Positions 16,964-25,582 of a DNA stretch of 32,428 nt are shown in pieces. The stretch's first letter is position 1. Each line of letters starts with the position of its first letter. Where the stretch lies: positions 1 to 32,428 of the forward strand of contig NZ_JAAABJ010000297.1 of NCBI RefSeq assembly GCF_009904105.1, written 5' to 3'. A program made the translations under genes and the position numbers. Below the pieces are notes generated by a model. That model was not told the origin of the DNA. It made no database searches and saw nothing but the letters and a program-made list of their open reading frames with translations. Origin of the DNA: Elizabethkingia argenteiflava (GTDB lineage Bacteria; Bacteroidota; Bacteroidia; Flavobacteriales; Weeksellaceae).

Positions 16964-19384
16964 TTAAAATTTAAGGCTTACCTCTGCAACAAAATTCCGG
17001 GGCATTTGAGCCACTACGACTCCTTGTCCTGCAAAATATTGAGCATTGCCTAAATTGTTCATTTTAAATCCTAGTCTATATCTTTCTTTTTCATAAGACA
17101 ATGAAGCATTGATTAAAGTGTAAGCAGGAAATGTAAATTGTCCGGTTGTTGCTTTGTCTTCAGAGACTTGTGCACCTACCCGATTCAATCCAAAACCAAA
17201 TCCGACACCCTGAAAATCACCATACTGAATCACATAACTTATCCATGAATTAAATACATTGGCAGGTCCTGCAGATCCTGGACGACGTCCTTCCACTGTA
17301 GCCTCGGATTTTACATACTTGCTGTCATTATGGGCATATCCTGCCATAATATTTAAACCATGAACAGGATTAGCAACAGCTTCAATATCAATCCCTTTAC
17401 TCCTTTGTTCTCCATCTTGGATAATAATATTATAGCTTTTTCCATTTTGAACTACTTCAATTCCTCTCTGTATATTGTCTACTAGGATATCATAATACCC
17501 GACGGTGAAATTGAAACGGTTTTTCCAAAGATTTGCTTTTATTCCCACTTCCCACTGATTGGCCATTTGTGGTTTCATATCTCCACTGTAATCAGGAAGT
17601 TGCTGAGAAACAGGAGCCGTATATCTAAAGCCATTCATATAATTTGCGTAAGCCGACAAACGGTCTTTAAAAATCTGATACACTAAACCTACTTTTGGAG
17701 ACCAGGCCGTTTGTTTGAATTCTCCAGAACGTTTGTTGTCATTTAGATTAAGCTGTCCTTTACTTTCATAATGGTCCATACGTAAACTTAATAACGTAAT
17801 CAAACGATCAGTAATGTACATTACATCAGAAATATAAGCTCCATAAAGATTGGATGAAGTGGTGTTTCTTGTCAGGGCTCCTTTAGTGGTTTGTATTTTC
17901 TGAAGCGCCAGATCTCTTGAGATGGAGCCGTATTTGGAAGTCAGATTCTGTGCGTTGATGGTATCATACTTAACAATTGGTGAATGATTGTTATTTAATG
18001 ACTGATTTAAATAATCTAAGCCAATCAGTACTTTATTTTTAATTTTTCCAATATTAAACTCTCCATTAAAATTCTGTTGGATACTTGTAGAGGCTCCTTC
18101 TGAATTTTGCCATTGTACATTTCTTTCTAAGAGCGCATCACTCTGATTTCCTCTGATGAACTGATATTGGTATAATCCTTCTGATTTTCTGAAGTTTCTT
18201 GAAACCAAAGTCTGTGACGTCCAATGATCTGATATTTTATAATTAATCTCAGACTTCACATTTGTAGAAGGAGCCCTCAGGGTCATATCGTTATTGGAGT
18301 ATGATCTTTTCCAGTCAAATCCGAGTTCTTGAGGTTTATGTGCAAAAAACGGTCTTGTTCTGGAAAGGAAAATAATCGGTGTATTGGTTCCTTCATAGTT
18401 GTAAATCTGGGCTCCTAAACTGAATTTAAGCCTGTCATTCACCTGATAACTTAATGTAGGTGAAATGAAAAACGATTTTCTGAATTCAGAATCCCTGAAT
18501 CCGTTTTGATATTGATATGCAGCATTAACCCGGAACAATGTTTTTCTGGAATCAGTTAGCGGACCATAGACATCTACTGTTGCGCGGTTCAGATTATAGC
18601 TTCCCAAAAGATAAGAAACTTCTCCTCCGAAATAATCCTTAGGCTTTTTGGTTACTACATTGATCAGACCTCCGAAAGAAGTTACCGCTCCTCCATACAG
18701 CGTGCCAGAAGGCCCTTTTATGGCTTCTATCCGTTCAATATCGGCAGGATCAATTTCACCGTTGGTATTAGCGGGAACGCCATCTACCATGGATACTTTT
18801 GTAGGAAATCCTCTTAAATTGTAATAAAAGCTTCCGTCTCCGGAACCTCTTCCCGGACTTCCCTGCATTTTGACCATACCCGGAACGTTTTTCAATACCT
18901 CTGAAATATCATAGGTAATCTGTTCTTTGATGATTTGTTGATTAATACTGGTATAAGCCTGAGGATTTTCCAGATTTTTCAATGGCATTTTGGATATAGA
19001 CGTACTGTCTTTATCCAGGAATTTGTTTCTGCTGAAGGCATATACTGTGATCCCTTCAATAACATTATTGTGTGTCGTTGCATAGATGGTAGGAATCTCA
19101 TATACATCCTTCTCAATAAGAATCGGTTCCCGCATGAGTTCAATATCATTTAAAACCACCTGGAGCGTGTACGCTCCAGGTGTTACATTATCAAAGTAAA
19201 ACTCTCCTAAACTATTGGTTTTAGCCTGATAGGAAGTATTGACGAGTCTTAGAAGAGCATTTTTTACAGGGGTCTTTTCAGACAGCATGATCTTGCCATG
19301 AATACGCTCACTCTGCTGTGCAGAAAGAAAGTTTGAAAACAGGACAAGAGTAAAAAGTAATATAAGGGTTTTAGGTGTTTTCAT
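16964..19384 (-). CDS. TonB-dependent siderophore receptor
   Basis: Outer-membrane receptor that imports the ferric siderophore using TonB energy. The protein is 806 aa. Signal peptide 1-22 (ends 'NFLSAQ'); a carboxypeptidase-regulatory-like beta domain about 28-110, common in Bacteroidota receptors; then the plug with 'DISEVLKNVPGMVKMQGSPGRG', 'YYNLRGFP', 'DIERIEAIKGPSGTLYGG' and 'GGLINVVTKKP'; then the 22-strand barrel ending in a Phe ('VAEVSLKF'). It reads like the ferrichrome/ferrioxamine (FhuA/FoxA) branch rather than a SusC receptor, since no SusD gene follows. Within the operon it lies 21 bases after the ligase and directly before the PepSY gene. Confidence 0.92.
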   Translation of the reverse strand: MKTPKTLILLFTLVLFSNFLSAQQSERIHGKIMLSEKTPVKNALLRLVNTSYQAKTNSLGEFYFDNVTPGAYTLQVVLNDIELMREPILIEKDVYEIPTIYATTHNNVIEGITVYAFSRNKFLDKDSTSISKMPLKNLENPQAYTSINQQIIKEQITYDISEVLKNVPGMVKMQGSPGRGSGDGSFYYNLRGFPTKVSMVDGVPANTNGEIDPADIERIEAIKGPSGTLYGGAVTSFGGLINVVTKKPKDYFGGEVSYLLGSYNLNRATVDVYGPLTDSRKTLFRVNAAYQYQNGFRDSEFRKSFFISPTLSYQVNDRLKFSLGAQIYNYEGTNTPIIFLSRTRPFFAHKPQELGFDWKRSYSNNDMTLRAPSTNVKSEINYKISDHWTSQTLVSRNFRKSEGLYQYQFIRGNQSDALLERNVQWQNSEGASTSIQQNFNGEFNIGKIKNKVLIGLDYLNQSLNNNHSPIVKYDTINAQNLTSKYGSISRDLALQKIQTTKGALTRNTTSSNLYGAYISDVMYITDRLITLLSLRMDHYESKGQLNLNDNKRSGEFKQTAWSPKVGLVYQIFKDRLSAYANYMNGFRYTAPVSQQLPDYSGDMKPQMANQWEVGIKANLWKNRFNFTVGYYDILVDNIQRGIEVVQNGKSYNIIIQDGEQRSKGIDIEAVANPVHGLNIMAGYAHNDSKYVKSEATVEGRRPGSAGPANVFNSWISYVIQYGDFQGVGFGFGLNRVGAQVSEDKATTGQFTFPAYTLINASLSYEKERYRLGFKMNNLGNAQYFAGQGVVVAQMPRNFVAEVSLKF

Positions 19385-19405
19385 GTTAAAAGTAATTAAA
19401 GGTTT

Positions 19406-20794
19406 TTAAGTTTTTTCATGTTGTAAGTTTTGTAACAGGGTATAGTTTATTTTACCGTTTGGGGATAGTGGAAATGATTCTATATATTCAGTGCGTACAT
19501 ACCGGGGATTGATTCTCAGTTTACCTTTAATAATCTCGGTAATAGCCTGAGGGTCGTTTTCCTGATTATCATACAATACAATAATCTTTTTATCATTGGA
19601 ATTCAGACAGACAAAAGTATTTCCCTCCAGTTCATTTTTAAGTATAAATTCCACCTCATCCAGATTCAGCCGTATTCCGAAAAGCTTCATAATACGTTTT
19701 ATTCTCCCTGTGATATAATAGATTCCGTTCTGGCCCCTTCTGGCTGTATCTCCGGTACGTAATACCCGTGGTTGCTCAAAAGAAGTCAGGTCTTCAAGTT
19801 GGTGTGCATAACCTCCGAAAATACTGGAATGTGAAAATAATAATTCATCGGTTTCAGGATCTATTCTGAAATCTCCTCCATAAACAGGTATACCAATGGA
19901 AGTTTCCTCTTCTAAGAGGCCTTCCGTGGTAAGATATGCCATTCTTCCTCCGGCTTCTGTTTGCCCGTATTGAGCGAAGAACTGCTTTTCAAACTCATGG
20001 CAATAAGAAAAGATGGTTTTTCTGAGTTCAGCATTGATTATTCCTCCAGTGTGGGTAAAGTACCTCAGACTGGGACTATCTTTTCTGAAGAAACCTATTC
20101 TGTTTAGATTTTCATAAAGATAAGGCACTCCCCCCAGCGTACTATAACCATATTCCTCCATTTCTTCCCAGAATGCTTTCTGCATGATATCTTTATCTGA
20201 GCATACAATTCTTCCGGCACGCATACAATTGGTGGTAAAAATGGAAAATCCGTACACAAAATTGATAGGCACATTTAAAGGAACGACATCCGATTCCAGA
20301 ATAGGCATATACTGAAGGATACTGATGGCATTCTGATATAAGTTTTCATCTGATAATTTAACCAATTTTGGAACCCCTGTAGTTCCGGAAGTACTCAGAA
20401 GTATTTTTATTTCAGGATGGATTTTTATTTCACTTTTATAATTGTCCTTTACAAATAGGGAAATTGTTTCTGAGAATTCCTTTCTACTATATCCGAGAAC
20501 TTCCTCTCTTGAAGGATCAAAGATATATTTCGGACGGTATTCTGATTCCAGACGCTCTTTGAATTCCGAATTCAGCTTTTGTCCCAATAAAGCTACGGTG
20601 TGTGCCGTTCCATAAAAATTGAGAAGCACTTCAATTCCGGGTAGCTGATTATCATTGTATAAAAAAAGTAAGCCTTTCTCTACAGGATTTAAACCTAACG
20701 ACCTGTACAGTGTTCCAACCGGTATGCTTGTACCGCTTGAAGCATCTGTAAAGAACAGGTTTTTGTTGGCAATGATATTTTCTAAAATTTTCAT
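19406..20794 (-). CDS. AMP-dependent acyl ligase (ANL superfamily) of the siderophore operon
   Basis: Adenylates a carboxylic acid and passes it to a thiol, here probably the carrier protein encoded four bases upstream. The protein is 462 aa, somewhat short for the family. P-loop 'LSTSGTTGVPK' at 133-143, 'YGQTEAGG' as the A5 motif, 'RTGDTARR' as A7, 'TGRIKRIMKLFGIRLNLDEVE' as A8, and the catalytic Lys in 'PNGK' (Lys448). The acid cannot be read from sequence. A fumaryl, succinyl, acetyl or fatty acyl unit for the siderophore are the obvious options. Such a ligase/carrier pair is not part of aerobactin- or desferrioxamine-type clusters, so this is a distinguishing part of the island. Confidence 0.82.
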   Translation of the reverse strand: MKILENIIANKNLFFTDASSGTSIPVGTLYRSLGLNPVEKGLLFLYNDNQLPGIEVLLNFYGTAHTVALLGQKLNSEFKERLESEYRPKYIFDPSREEVLGYSRKEFSETISLFVKDNYKSEIKIHPEIKILLSTSGTTGVPKLVKLSDENLYQNAISILQYMPILESDVVPLNVPINFVYGFSIFTTNCMRAGRIVCSDKDIMQKAFWEEMEEYGYSTLGGVPYLYENLNRIGFFRKDSPSLRYFTHTGGIINAELRKTIFSYCHEFEKQFFAQYGQTEAGGRMAYLTTEGLLEEETSIGIPVYGGDFRIDPETDELLFSHSSIFGGYAHQLEDLTSFEQPRVLRTGDTARRGQNGIYYITGRIKRIMKLFGIRLNLDEVEFILKNELEGNTFVCLNSNDKKIIVLYDNQENDPQAITEIIKGKLRINPRYVRTEYIESFPLSPNGKINYTLLQNLQHEKT

Positions 20795-20798
20795 ATTT

Positions 20799-21044
20799 CT
20801 AATTTTCTACGAATACATCGTATTTTTTCATTTTTTCACGAATCTTTCCGACAGTACCCATCTCTAAAATATCATTAAAATCAAATTTGATATGGTAAAA
20901 CTGTTCAAGCGCCTCTACTATCAGAAGATGTGACATAGAATCCCATTCGGGGATTTCCTGATAGGTAAGGTTTTCATCTACCAATTCCTTTTTTACTGAA
21001 ATTGCAGATGCAATGATCTCATAAAATTCTTCTGTTTTTTTCAT
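20799..21044 (-). CDS. Acyl carrier protein
   Basis: Small acidic carrier, 81 aa, with 'EWDSMSHL' in which Ser36 is the expected phosphopantetheine attachment site at the start of helix 2. Length and acidity fit a stand-alone ACP/PCP. It lies directly between the MATE gene (one base) and the ligase (four bases), so it most likely carries the acyl group activated by that ligase. It is not the fatty-acid AcpP: the context and the residues around the Ser differ. A phosphopantetheinyl transferase must act from elsewhere in the genome; none is in the window. Confidence 0.85.
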   Translation of the reverse strand: MKKTEEFYEIIASAISVKKELVDENLTYQEIPEWDSMSHLLIVEALEQFYHIKFDFNDILEMGTVGKIREKMKKYDVFVEN

Positions 21045-21045
21045 T

Positions 21046-22449
21046 TTAAATTTTTATAGTTTTCCATTTACCATTTTTAAAAATCAATAAAAATAATACA
21101 GCCAGCACAATTTCTGAGGAAACAATAGCTGTAAATATTCCGCTCAGTTCCCAGTGGAGCCTTACTCCTAAGAGATAAGCCAGGGGAAGCTGAATAATAT
21201 AAAACATGATGATGTACAGGAGGGTTACCTGCATAATGTTACCTGCTGCATTAAGAGCACGGCTGATGACCATGGTAAATCCTAATAACAGGTAGGCTAT
21301 TGATACCATGTGGATATATTGAGCCGCATAATGTGCAACCTCAGGCTCTGGAGTGAAGAACCTCACGACATATTCCGCAGCAAGTTGCCAAAACAAAGCT
21401 ACAGCAACAAGGTACGTCATATTGATGATTCCGGCTCTCCAAACTGTCTTCTCTGCGCGGTCAGGATCTCCGGCTCCTAAATTCTGGCCGGTAAGAACTC
21501 CGGCTGCATTTCCTATTCCCCATGCAGGCATAGTCGCAACGGATGCGATACGCTGTGCGATAATATATCCGGCAAGCGCTGTTGTTCCAAAAGTAGATAT
21601 GATTTTTACCATAATCAGCCAGCTGGAGGTTGGTATAATATATTGTACCAGTCCACCGAAAGCTATTTTCAGGATCTTTTTCAGTAAAGGCAGATCCGCA
21701 TGGAACGTGGTCAGCATATCAATGCTTGTTTTTCCTGACAGCAGTATAAAAAACTGATATATAACGGCAATCAGTCTCGATAAAACAGCTGCATAAGCCA
21801 GTCCCATCAATCCAAAAGCAGGAACGAATCCGGCTCCGAAAACGAGAACTACTGCGAAAATAATATTCGAAATATGGCAGAGCCAAAGAGATTTCATCGC
21901 AAGGTCAGCATCTCCGGCTCCCCTGAAAAGTCCATTGACTGAAAGCCGCAGGATCACCAGCCCTATACTTAAAAAAACGAGTCTTGAAAAAGACAATCCC
22001 CCACTTACCGTACTGGCATCAATTCCAAGAAAGTTAACGATATCTGCTGCAAAATAACAGGATACACCCCCGATAAACAAAGCAAAAAATAAAGCCAGAA
22101 GAATAATATAATGAGCGGTTCTGCTCATTCCTTCCTGATCCTTTTCACCCGCTCTTCTCGCTATAAGCGTTGCCGCCGCTATTCCAAGTCCTACTGCAAT
22201 AGCATAAGCAAAATTGATATAATTATCCGTAATTCCTACAAGACCCAGAACTTTATCTCCGAGTTTGGCAATAATCAAAAGATTAACACTTACAAATACA
22301 GATTCCATTACCAACTCCATCACCATAGGGATTGCTAGGCTAAAGATGGAACGGTTGATACTTCCGGAAGTCAGTTCGGTTTTTTTTCCGGCTAAGGCTC
22401 CATAAGTGAAAACCGTTCCTTCTTTTAGTATATGCAGGAATTTCATCAT
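21046..22449 (-). CDS. MATE-family efflux transporter, probable siderophore exporter
   Basis: Cation-coupled inner-membrane exporter with 12 hydrophobic segments in two similar halves. The protein is 467 aa. The first half opens 'SGSINRSIFSLAIPMVMELVMESVF', typical of MATE proteins, and 'RLSVNGLFRGAGDADLAMK' and 'ISRALNAAGNIMQV' are the repeated loop motifs. Its ATG overlaps the stop of the upstream synthetase gene by four bases (ATGA), so translation is probably coupled. Position inside the siderophore operon makes export of the finished siderophore the likely job; MATE exporters fill this place in several NIS clusters. Confidence 0.88.
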   Translation of the reverse strand: MMKFLHILKEGTVFTYGALAGKKTELTSGSINRSIFSLAIPMVMELVMESVFVSVNLLIIAKLGDKVLGLVGITDNYINFAYAIAVGLGIAAATLIARRAGEKDQEGMSRTAHYIILLALFFALFIGGVSCYFAADIVNFLGIDASTVSGGLSFSRLVFLSIGLVILRLSVNGLFRGAGDADLAMKSLWLCHISNIIFAVVLVFGAGFVPAFGLMGLAYAAVLSRLIAVIYQFFILLSGKTSIDMLTTFHADLPLLKKILKIAFGGLVQYIIPTSSWLIMVKIISTFGTTALAGYIIAQRIASVATMPAWGIGNAAGVLTGQNLGAGDPDRAEKTVWRAGIINMTYLVAVALFWQLAAEYVVRFFTPEPEVAHYAAQYIHMVSIAYLLLGFTMVISRALNAAGNIMQVTLLYIIMFYIIQLPLAYLLGVRLHWELSGIFTAIVSSEIVLAVLFLLIFKNGKWKTIKI

Positions 22450-24257
22450 ACCGCTGCTACAGAATTTTTATTGGCTATCTGATAAAGAGGATTGGGCAGG
22501 GCGCCATCCTTTCTTGGAATCGCAAAGGCTTTATTTTCGCCATAACCATTATTTTTCAGACGCAAACTGTTGATATAAAATCTTTTAAATTCAGGTACAT
22601 ACAGATCATATTTTTCATATCGCTCCTGCAAATGGGTATTGTCTGCTTTATAGCTTTCAATACAGTCATGAACAAGAGTCCAGAATACTTCTTCTTTGAA
22701 ATTGGAATAAGTATGCAATATATTGGACAGGTACCTGAAGAAAGCATCGAAAACACCAAGCAAGATGAACAATGGAATATTTTCTTTGTTCGAAGACTGG
22801 ATCAGTCCATCCGCAAGAGGTGCCGGAAGCTTTTCCCGAGCCTCTGTTGTAAGAACAATATCATCTACAAAGTCTTTGATCACAATCCTCTGTGGAACTC
22901 CATTTTTCAAAACAACCATAATATTTTCTCCATGTGGGGTTACACATAAAGAATGGGTATAATAAATATGGAGCAATGGGGTAAGATAAGCATCCAGATA
23001 AGTGGCTATCCATTCTTTGATGCTCATTCCTGCCTTTTCTGCAAAAGCCTGTACCAAAGGAATTCCATGATCATCTACATATAATAGTGAGGCCATGGTG
23101 ACCATTTGCTCATCTTCTTTCAGATAGTTTTCTGCACTTTCACGCCACAAAGCTCCCAGGAATTCGTTATATTGATAAGGAACATCGGCTATGGCTCCGT
23201 ATTGCGGATGCAGATAGCTAATGGAAGCCTCTTCCCCTAAGAAAATGCTACCTTTGTTCTCCAGATAGGTATCGTCTTTTATTAAACTTTTTACCCATTC
23301 TGTGATAGAAGGTGCTATTTTCATTTGTTTGGGAGATAATCCTCTGATATTTCCTGTACTTAAAATAGAAACAGCTGTTTTCAGATATCTTTTTTCAGGA
23401 TGCCCCACATTGAATAAAGTACGAATACTTTGTTGGGGACTGTACACATCTTCTCCTTCTCCCAGCTCGATTAAAAGGCCGGAAGCAATATCACCTGCAA
23501 AATGAATTTTCAGTTTGTGTTCCCATTGCCATGGATGCACGGGTATAAAATGATAATCTTCAACAGGTTTTCCATTATCTGCAAGTTTCTGCTGAAAATC
23601 TGAATACAACTGATCTCCGATTTCTGAACGGTAAAAATCTTCTCTGCTGATGTGTTCCAAGGATTGAAATGCTGATCTGCTCTTGTGAGCTGCCAGCCAG
23701 ATCACTTTCAGAATCTCATCCGCTTCTGGAGCAAATGTTTCCAGATCGCGAGGTGAGAAGCCTAACCTGCTTTTGTTTACGATAACCCACGGGTGTCCTG
23801 TCATATGATGTTCTACAGTCTGATAGTCAGCTGTAGCAAGGTCTTTTGAGCTCATCACACCGTTGGCTAAAATCATCGAATCACAGTACAGCGTATGCAG
23901 TAATTCTTCCGTGTATCTTGCCAGAGTATAAGGATCCAGATCAAACACAGACTGCATTTCAAGGAAAAAAGCAGCAACATCTACAGGAACCTCCTGCCCG
24001 TTTTCTTCTTTTCTGATACTGGCTTTATCGATATGCCAATAGTCCATCATTCTTTTCTGTCCGCGGAAGCTGTAAGCGGTATTTTCGAAGCCTGTATCAA
24101 GTCTAAAAACCGTATATCCTACTTCGTCTTCAAAAGAGGAAACAGGTTTTAACAGCTCCTCATGCATCAATTCTGCAATGGTTTTGCTCATAAGGTTTCT
24201 ATTGGCCTGTAACCAGTGTTCCTGTTTTATAATGTTATTTTTCAATGGGGTTTTCAT
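22446..24257 (-). CDS. IucA/IucC-family NIS siderophore synthetase (stand-alone)
   Basis: ATP-dependent synthetase that joins a carboxylate, usually citrate or a citrate monoamide, to an amine or hydroxylamine by way of an acyl-adenylate. The protein is 603 aa, full length. Motifs: 'TGHPWVIVNKSRLGFSPRD' near 150-170, 'FIPVHPWQWEHKL' near 240, 'SIRTLFN' and 'LSTGNIRGL' for nucleotide and citrate contacts, and 'TPHGENIMVVLKNGVPQR' followed by 'KDFVDDI'. It resembles the IucC/AlcC side of the family (closing or second condensation), but type A, B or C cannot be fixed by eye. It starts eight bases after the N-monooxygenase stop and overlaps the MATE gene by four bases. Confidence 0.9.
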   Translation of the reverse strand: MKTPLKNNIIKQEHWLQANRNLMSKTIAELMHEELLKPVSSFEDEVGYTVFRLDTGFENTAYSFRGQKRMMDYWHIDKASIRKEENGQEVPVDVAAFFLEMQSVFDLDPYTLARYTEELLHTLYCDSMILANGVMSSKDLATADYQTVEHHMTGHPWVIVNKSRLGFSPRDLETFAPEADEILKVIWLAAHKSRSAFQSLEHISREDFYRSEIGDQLYSDFQQKLADNGKPVEDYHFIPVHPWQWEHKLKIHFAGDIASGLLIELGEGEDVYSPQQSIRTLFNVGHPEKRYLKTAVSILSTGNIRGLSPKQMKIAPSITEWVKSLIKDDTYLENKGSIFLGEEASISYLHPQYGAIADVPYQYNEFLGALWRESAENYLKEDEQMVTMASLLYVDDHGIPLVQAFAEKAGMSIKEWIATYLDAYLTPLLHIYYTHSLCVTPHGENIMVVLKNGVPQRIVIKDFVDDIVLTTEAREKLPAPLADGLIQSSNKENIPLFILLGVFDAFFRYLSNILHTYSNFKEEVFWTLVHDCIESYKADNTHLQERYEKYDLYVPEFKRFYINSLRLKNNGYGENKAFAIPRKDGALPNPLYQIANKNSVAAV

Positions 24258-24265
24258 CTTTATTA

Positions 24266-25582
24266 TTAAGTTTTGGCGGTTGGTAAATCAGCATATTTTT
24301 CTACGTCAAAATCCTGGAAGGCTATTTTTTTCTCGATGTTATAATATTCGCGGCCCAGAATATCATTAATGATATAAGAATTACGATAGGAGGCCATTCC
24401 CAGATCTGTTGAAATATAGCTATGAGTGTGCACTTCTGCATGCAGCACATAGATTTCACCACCGTTGTGATCTATTGAATAATTTCTGTTGACATCAAAC
24501 AATCCGTTGGGGTCTCTCTTAATTCTGGATTGAATATTTTTTAAGAACTGAGGTTCATGATAACGGTAACCGGTTCCGAGAATCAGATAATCTGCTTCTT
24601 GTTCATAAGGAACTTCCTGCTCCACTTGAGTGAATTCAAGATGGATGAAATCCTGACTGCTATTATCTATTCTATCCAGCTGGCTGTTAGGAATGATTTT
24701 AAGCAGCGGATCAACGTTGTCAATATTCAGATCGTAAATAAAATCATAAATCTCATTGATCAGATCGTAATTAATCCCTTTAAACTGGCTTTGCTGTTTA
24801 CTTAAAATCGCTTTTCTTGAAGTCTCGGTCCTGTTATAAAAATATTCTACATAGTCAGGAGAAGTAAGCTCCAAAGTCAGTTTGGAATATTCCATAGGGA
24901 AAAACCTGTCCGGACGTGAATACCATCCTAATTCCGTACTTTCATTTCTGTTCTGAAGCAGATCGTAAAAGACTTCAGCAGCACTTTGTCCTGAACCTAT
25001 AATGGCAATTTTGCGGCCTTTAGACAAAAGTTCTTCCTTTCTGTACAGGTAGGAACTGGTATGGATGATTCGGGCATCATCTTTAGGGATAAAAGACGGA
25101 ATATGAGGTTGTGTTCCGGTACCCAAAATCAATCTTTCTGTTTTAAAAACCGTGGTTTCTTTTGTTCTGGTGTGAACAGTCGTCACTGAATAAAGACCAT
25201 CCTGATATTCAATATCAACTACCTGAGTTGAAAAGCGGCATTGTGGAAGCTGCTCAACAACCCACTGGCAATAGCGGTTGTACTCTTTTCTCGGAACAAA
25301 GAAGTTCTCTCTGATAAAAAACTTATACAGCCTTCCTGTTTCCTTTAGATAATTGAGAAGGCTTAAAGGATGGGTAGGATCAGCCATGGATACACAGTCA
25401 CATAAAAATGGCGTTTGCAAGGTTACATGGTCGATCATCAATCCGGGATGCCAGTCAAAGCCGTCTCTCTGGTCGAAGAAAATTGTTTTCAGTTCCGTAA
25501 TGGGATCGGATAAGGCGGCAAGCCCTAAATTAAAGGGGCCAATACCTATGCCTATCACATTATATATGGTTTCATTATTCAT
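24266..25582 (-). CDS. FAD-dependent N-hydroxylating monooxygenase, lysine/diamine type (IucD-like)
   Basis: Adds a hydroxyl to the terminal amine of lysine, ornithine or a diamine, creating the hydroxylamine that becomes a hydroxamate. FAD motif 'GIGIGPFNLGLAAL' (11-24), NADPH motif 'IAIIGSGQSAAEVF', and the family's late 'DYLILGTGYRYHEP'. I start it at ATG 25582, giving 438 aa, the normal length. The longer frame (from 25717) adds 45 residues unlike the family and lies inside the upstream gene. The chosen start overlaps that gene by eight bases, implying coupling. With a decarboxylase first in the operon, the substrate is more likely a cadaverine than lysine itself. Confidence 0.9.
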   Translation of the reverse strand: MNNETIYNVIGIGIGPFNLGLAALSDPITELKTIFFDQRDGFDWHPGLMIDHVTLQTPFLCDCVSMADPTHPLSLLNYLKETGRLYKFFIRENFFVPRKEYNRYCQWVVEQLPQCRFSTQVVDIEYQDGLYSVTTVHTRTKETTVFKTERLILGTGTQPHIPSFIPKDDARIIHTSSYLYRKEELLSKGRKIAIIGSGQSAAEVFYDLLQNRNESTELGWYSRPDRFFPMEYSKLTLELTSPDYVEYFYNRTETSRKAILSKQQSQFKGINYDLINEIYDFIYDLNIDNVDPLLKIIPNSQLDRIDNSSQDFIHLEFTQVEQEVPYEQEADYLILGTGYRYHEPQFLKNIQSRIKRDPNGLFDVNRNYSIDHNGGEIYVLHAEVHTHSYISTDLGMASYRNSYIINDILGREYYNIEKKIAFQDFDVEKYADLPTAKT

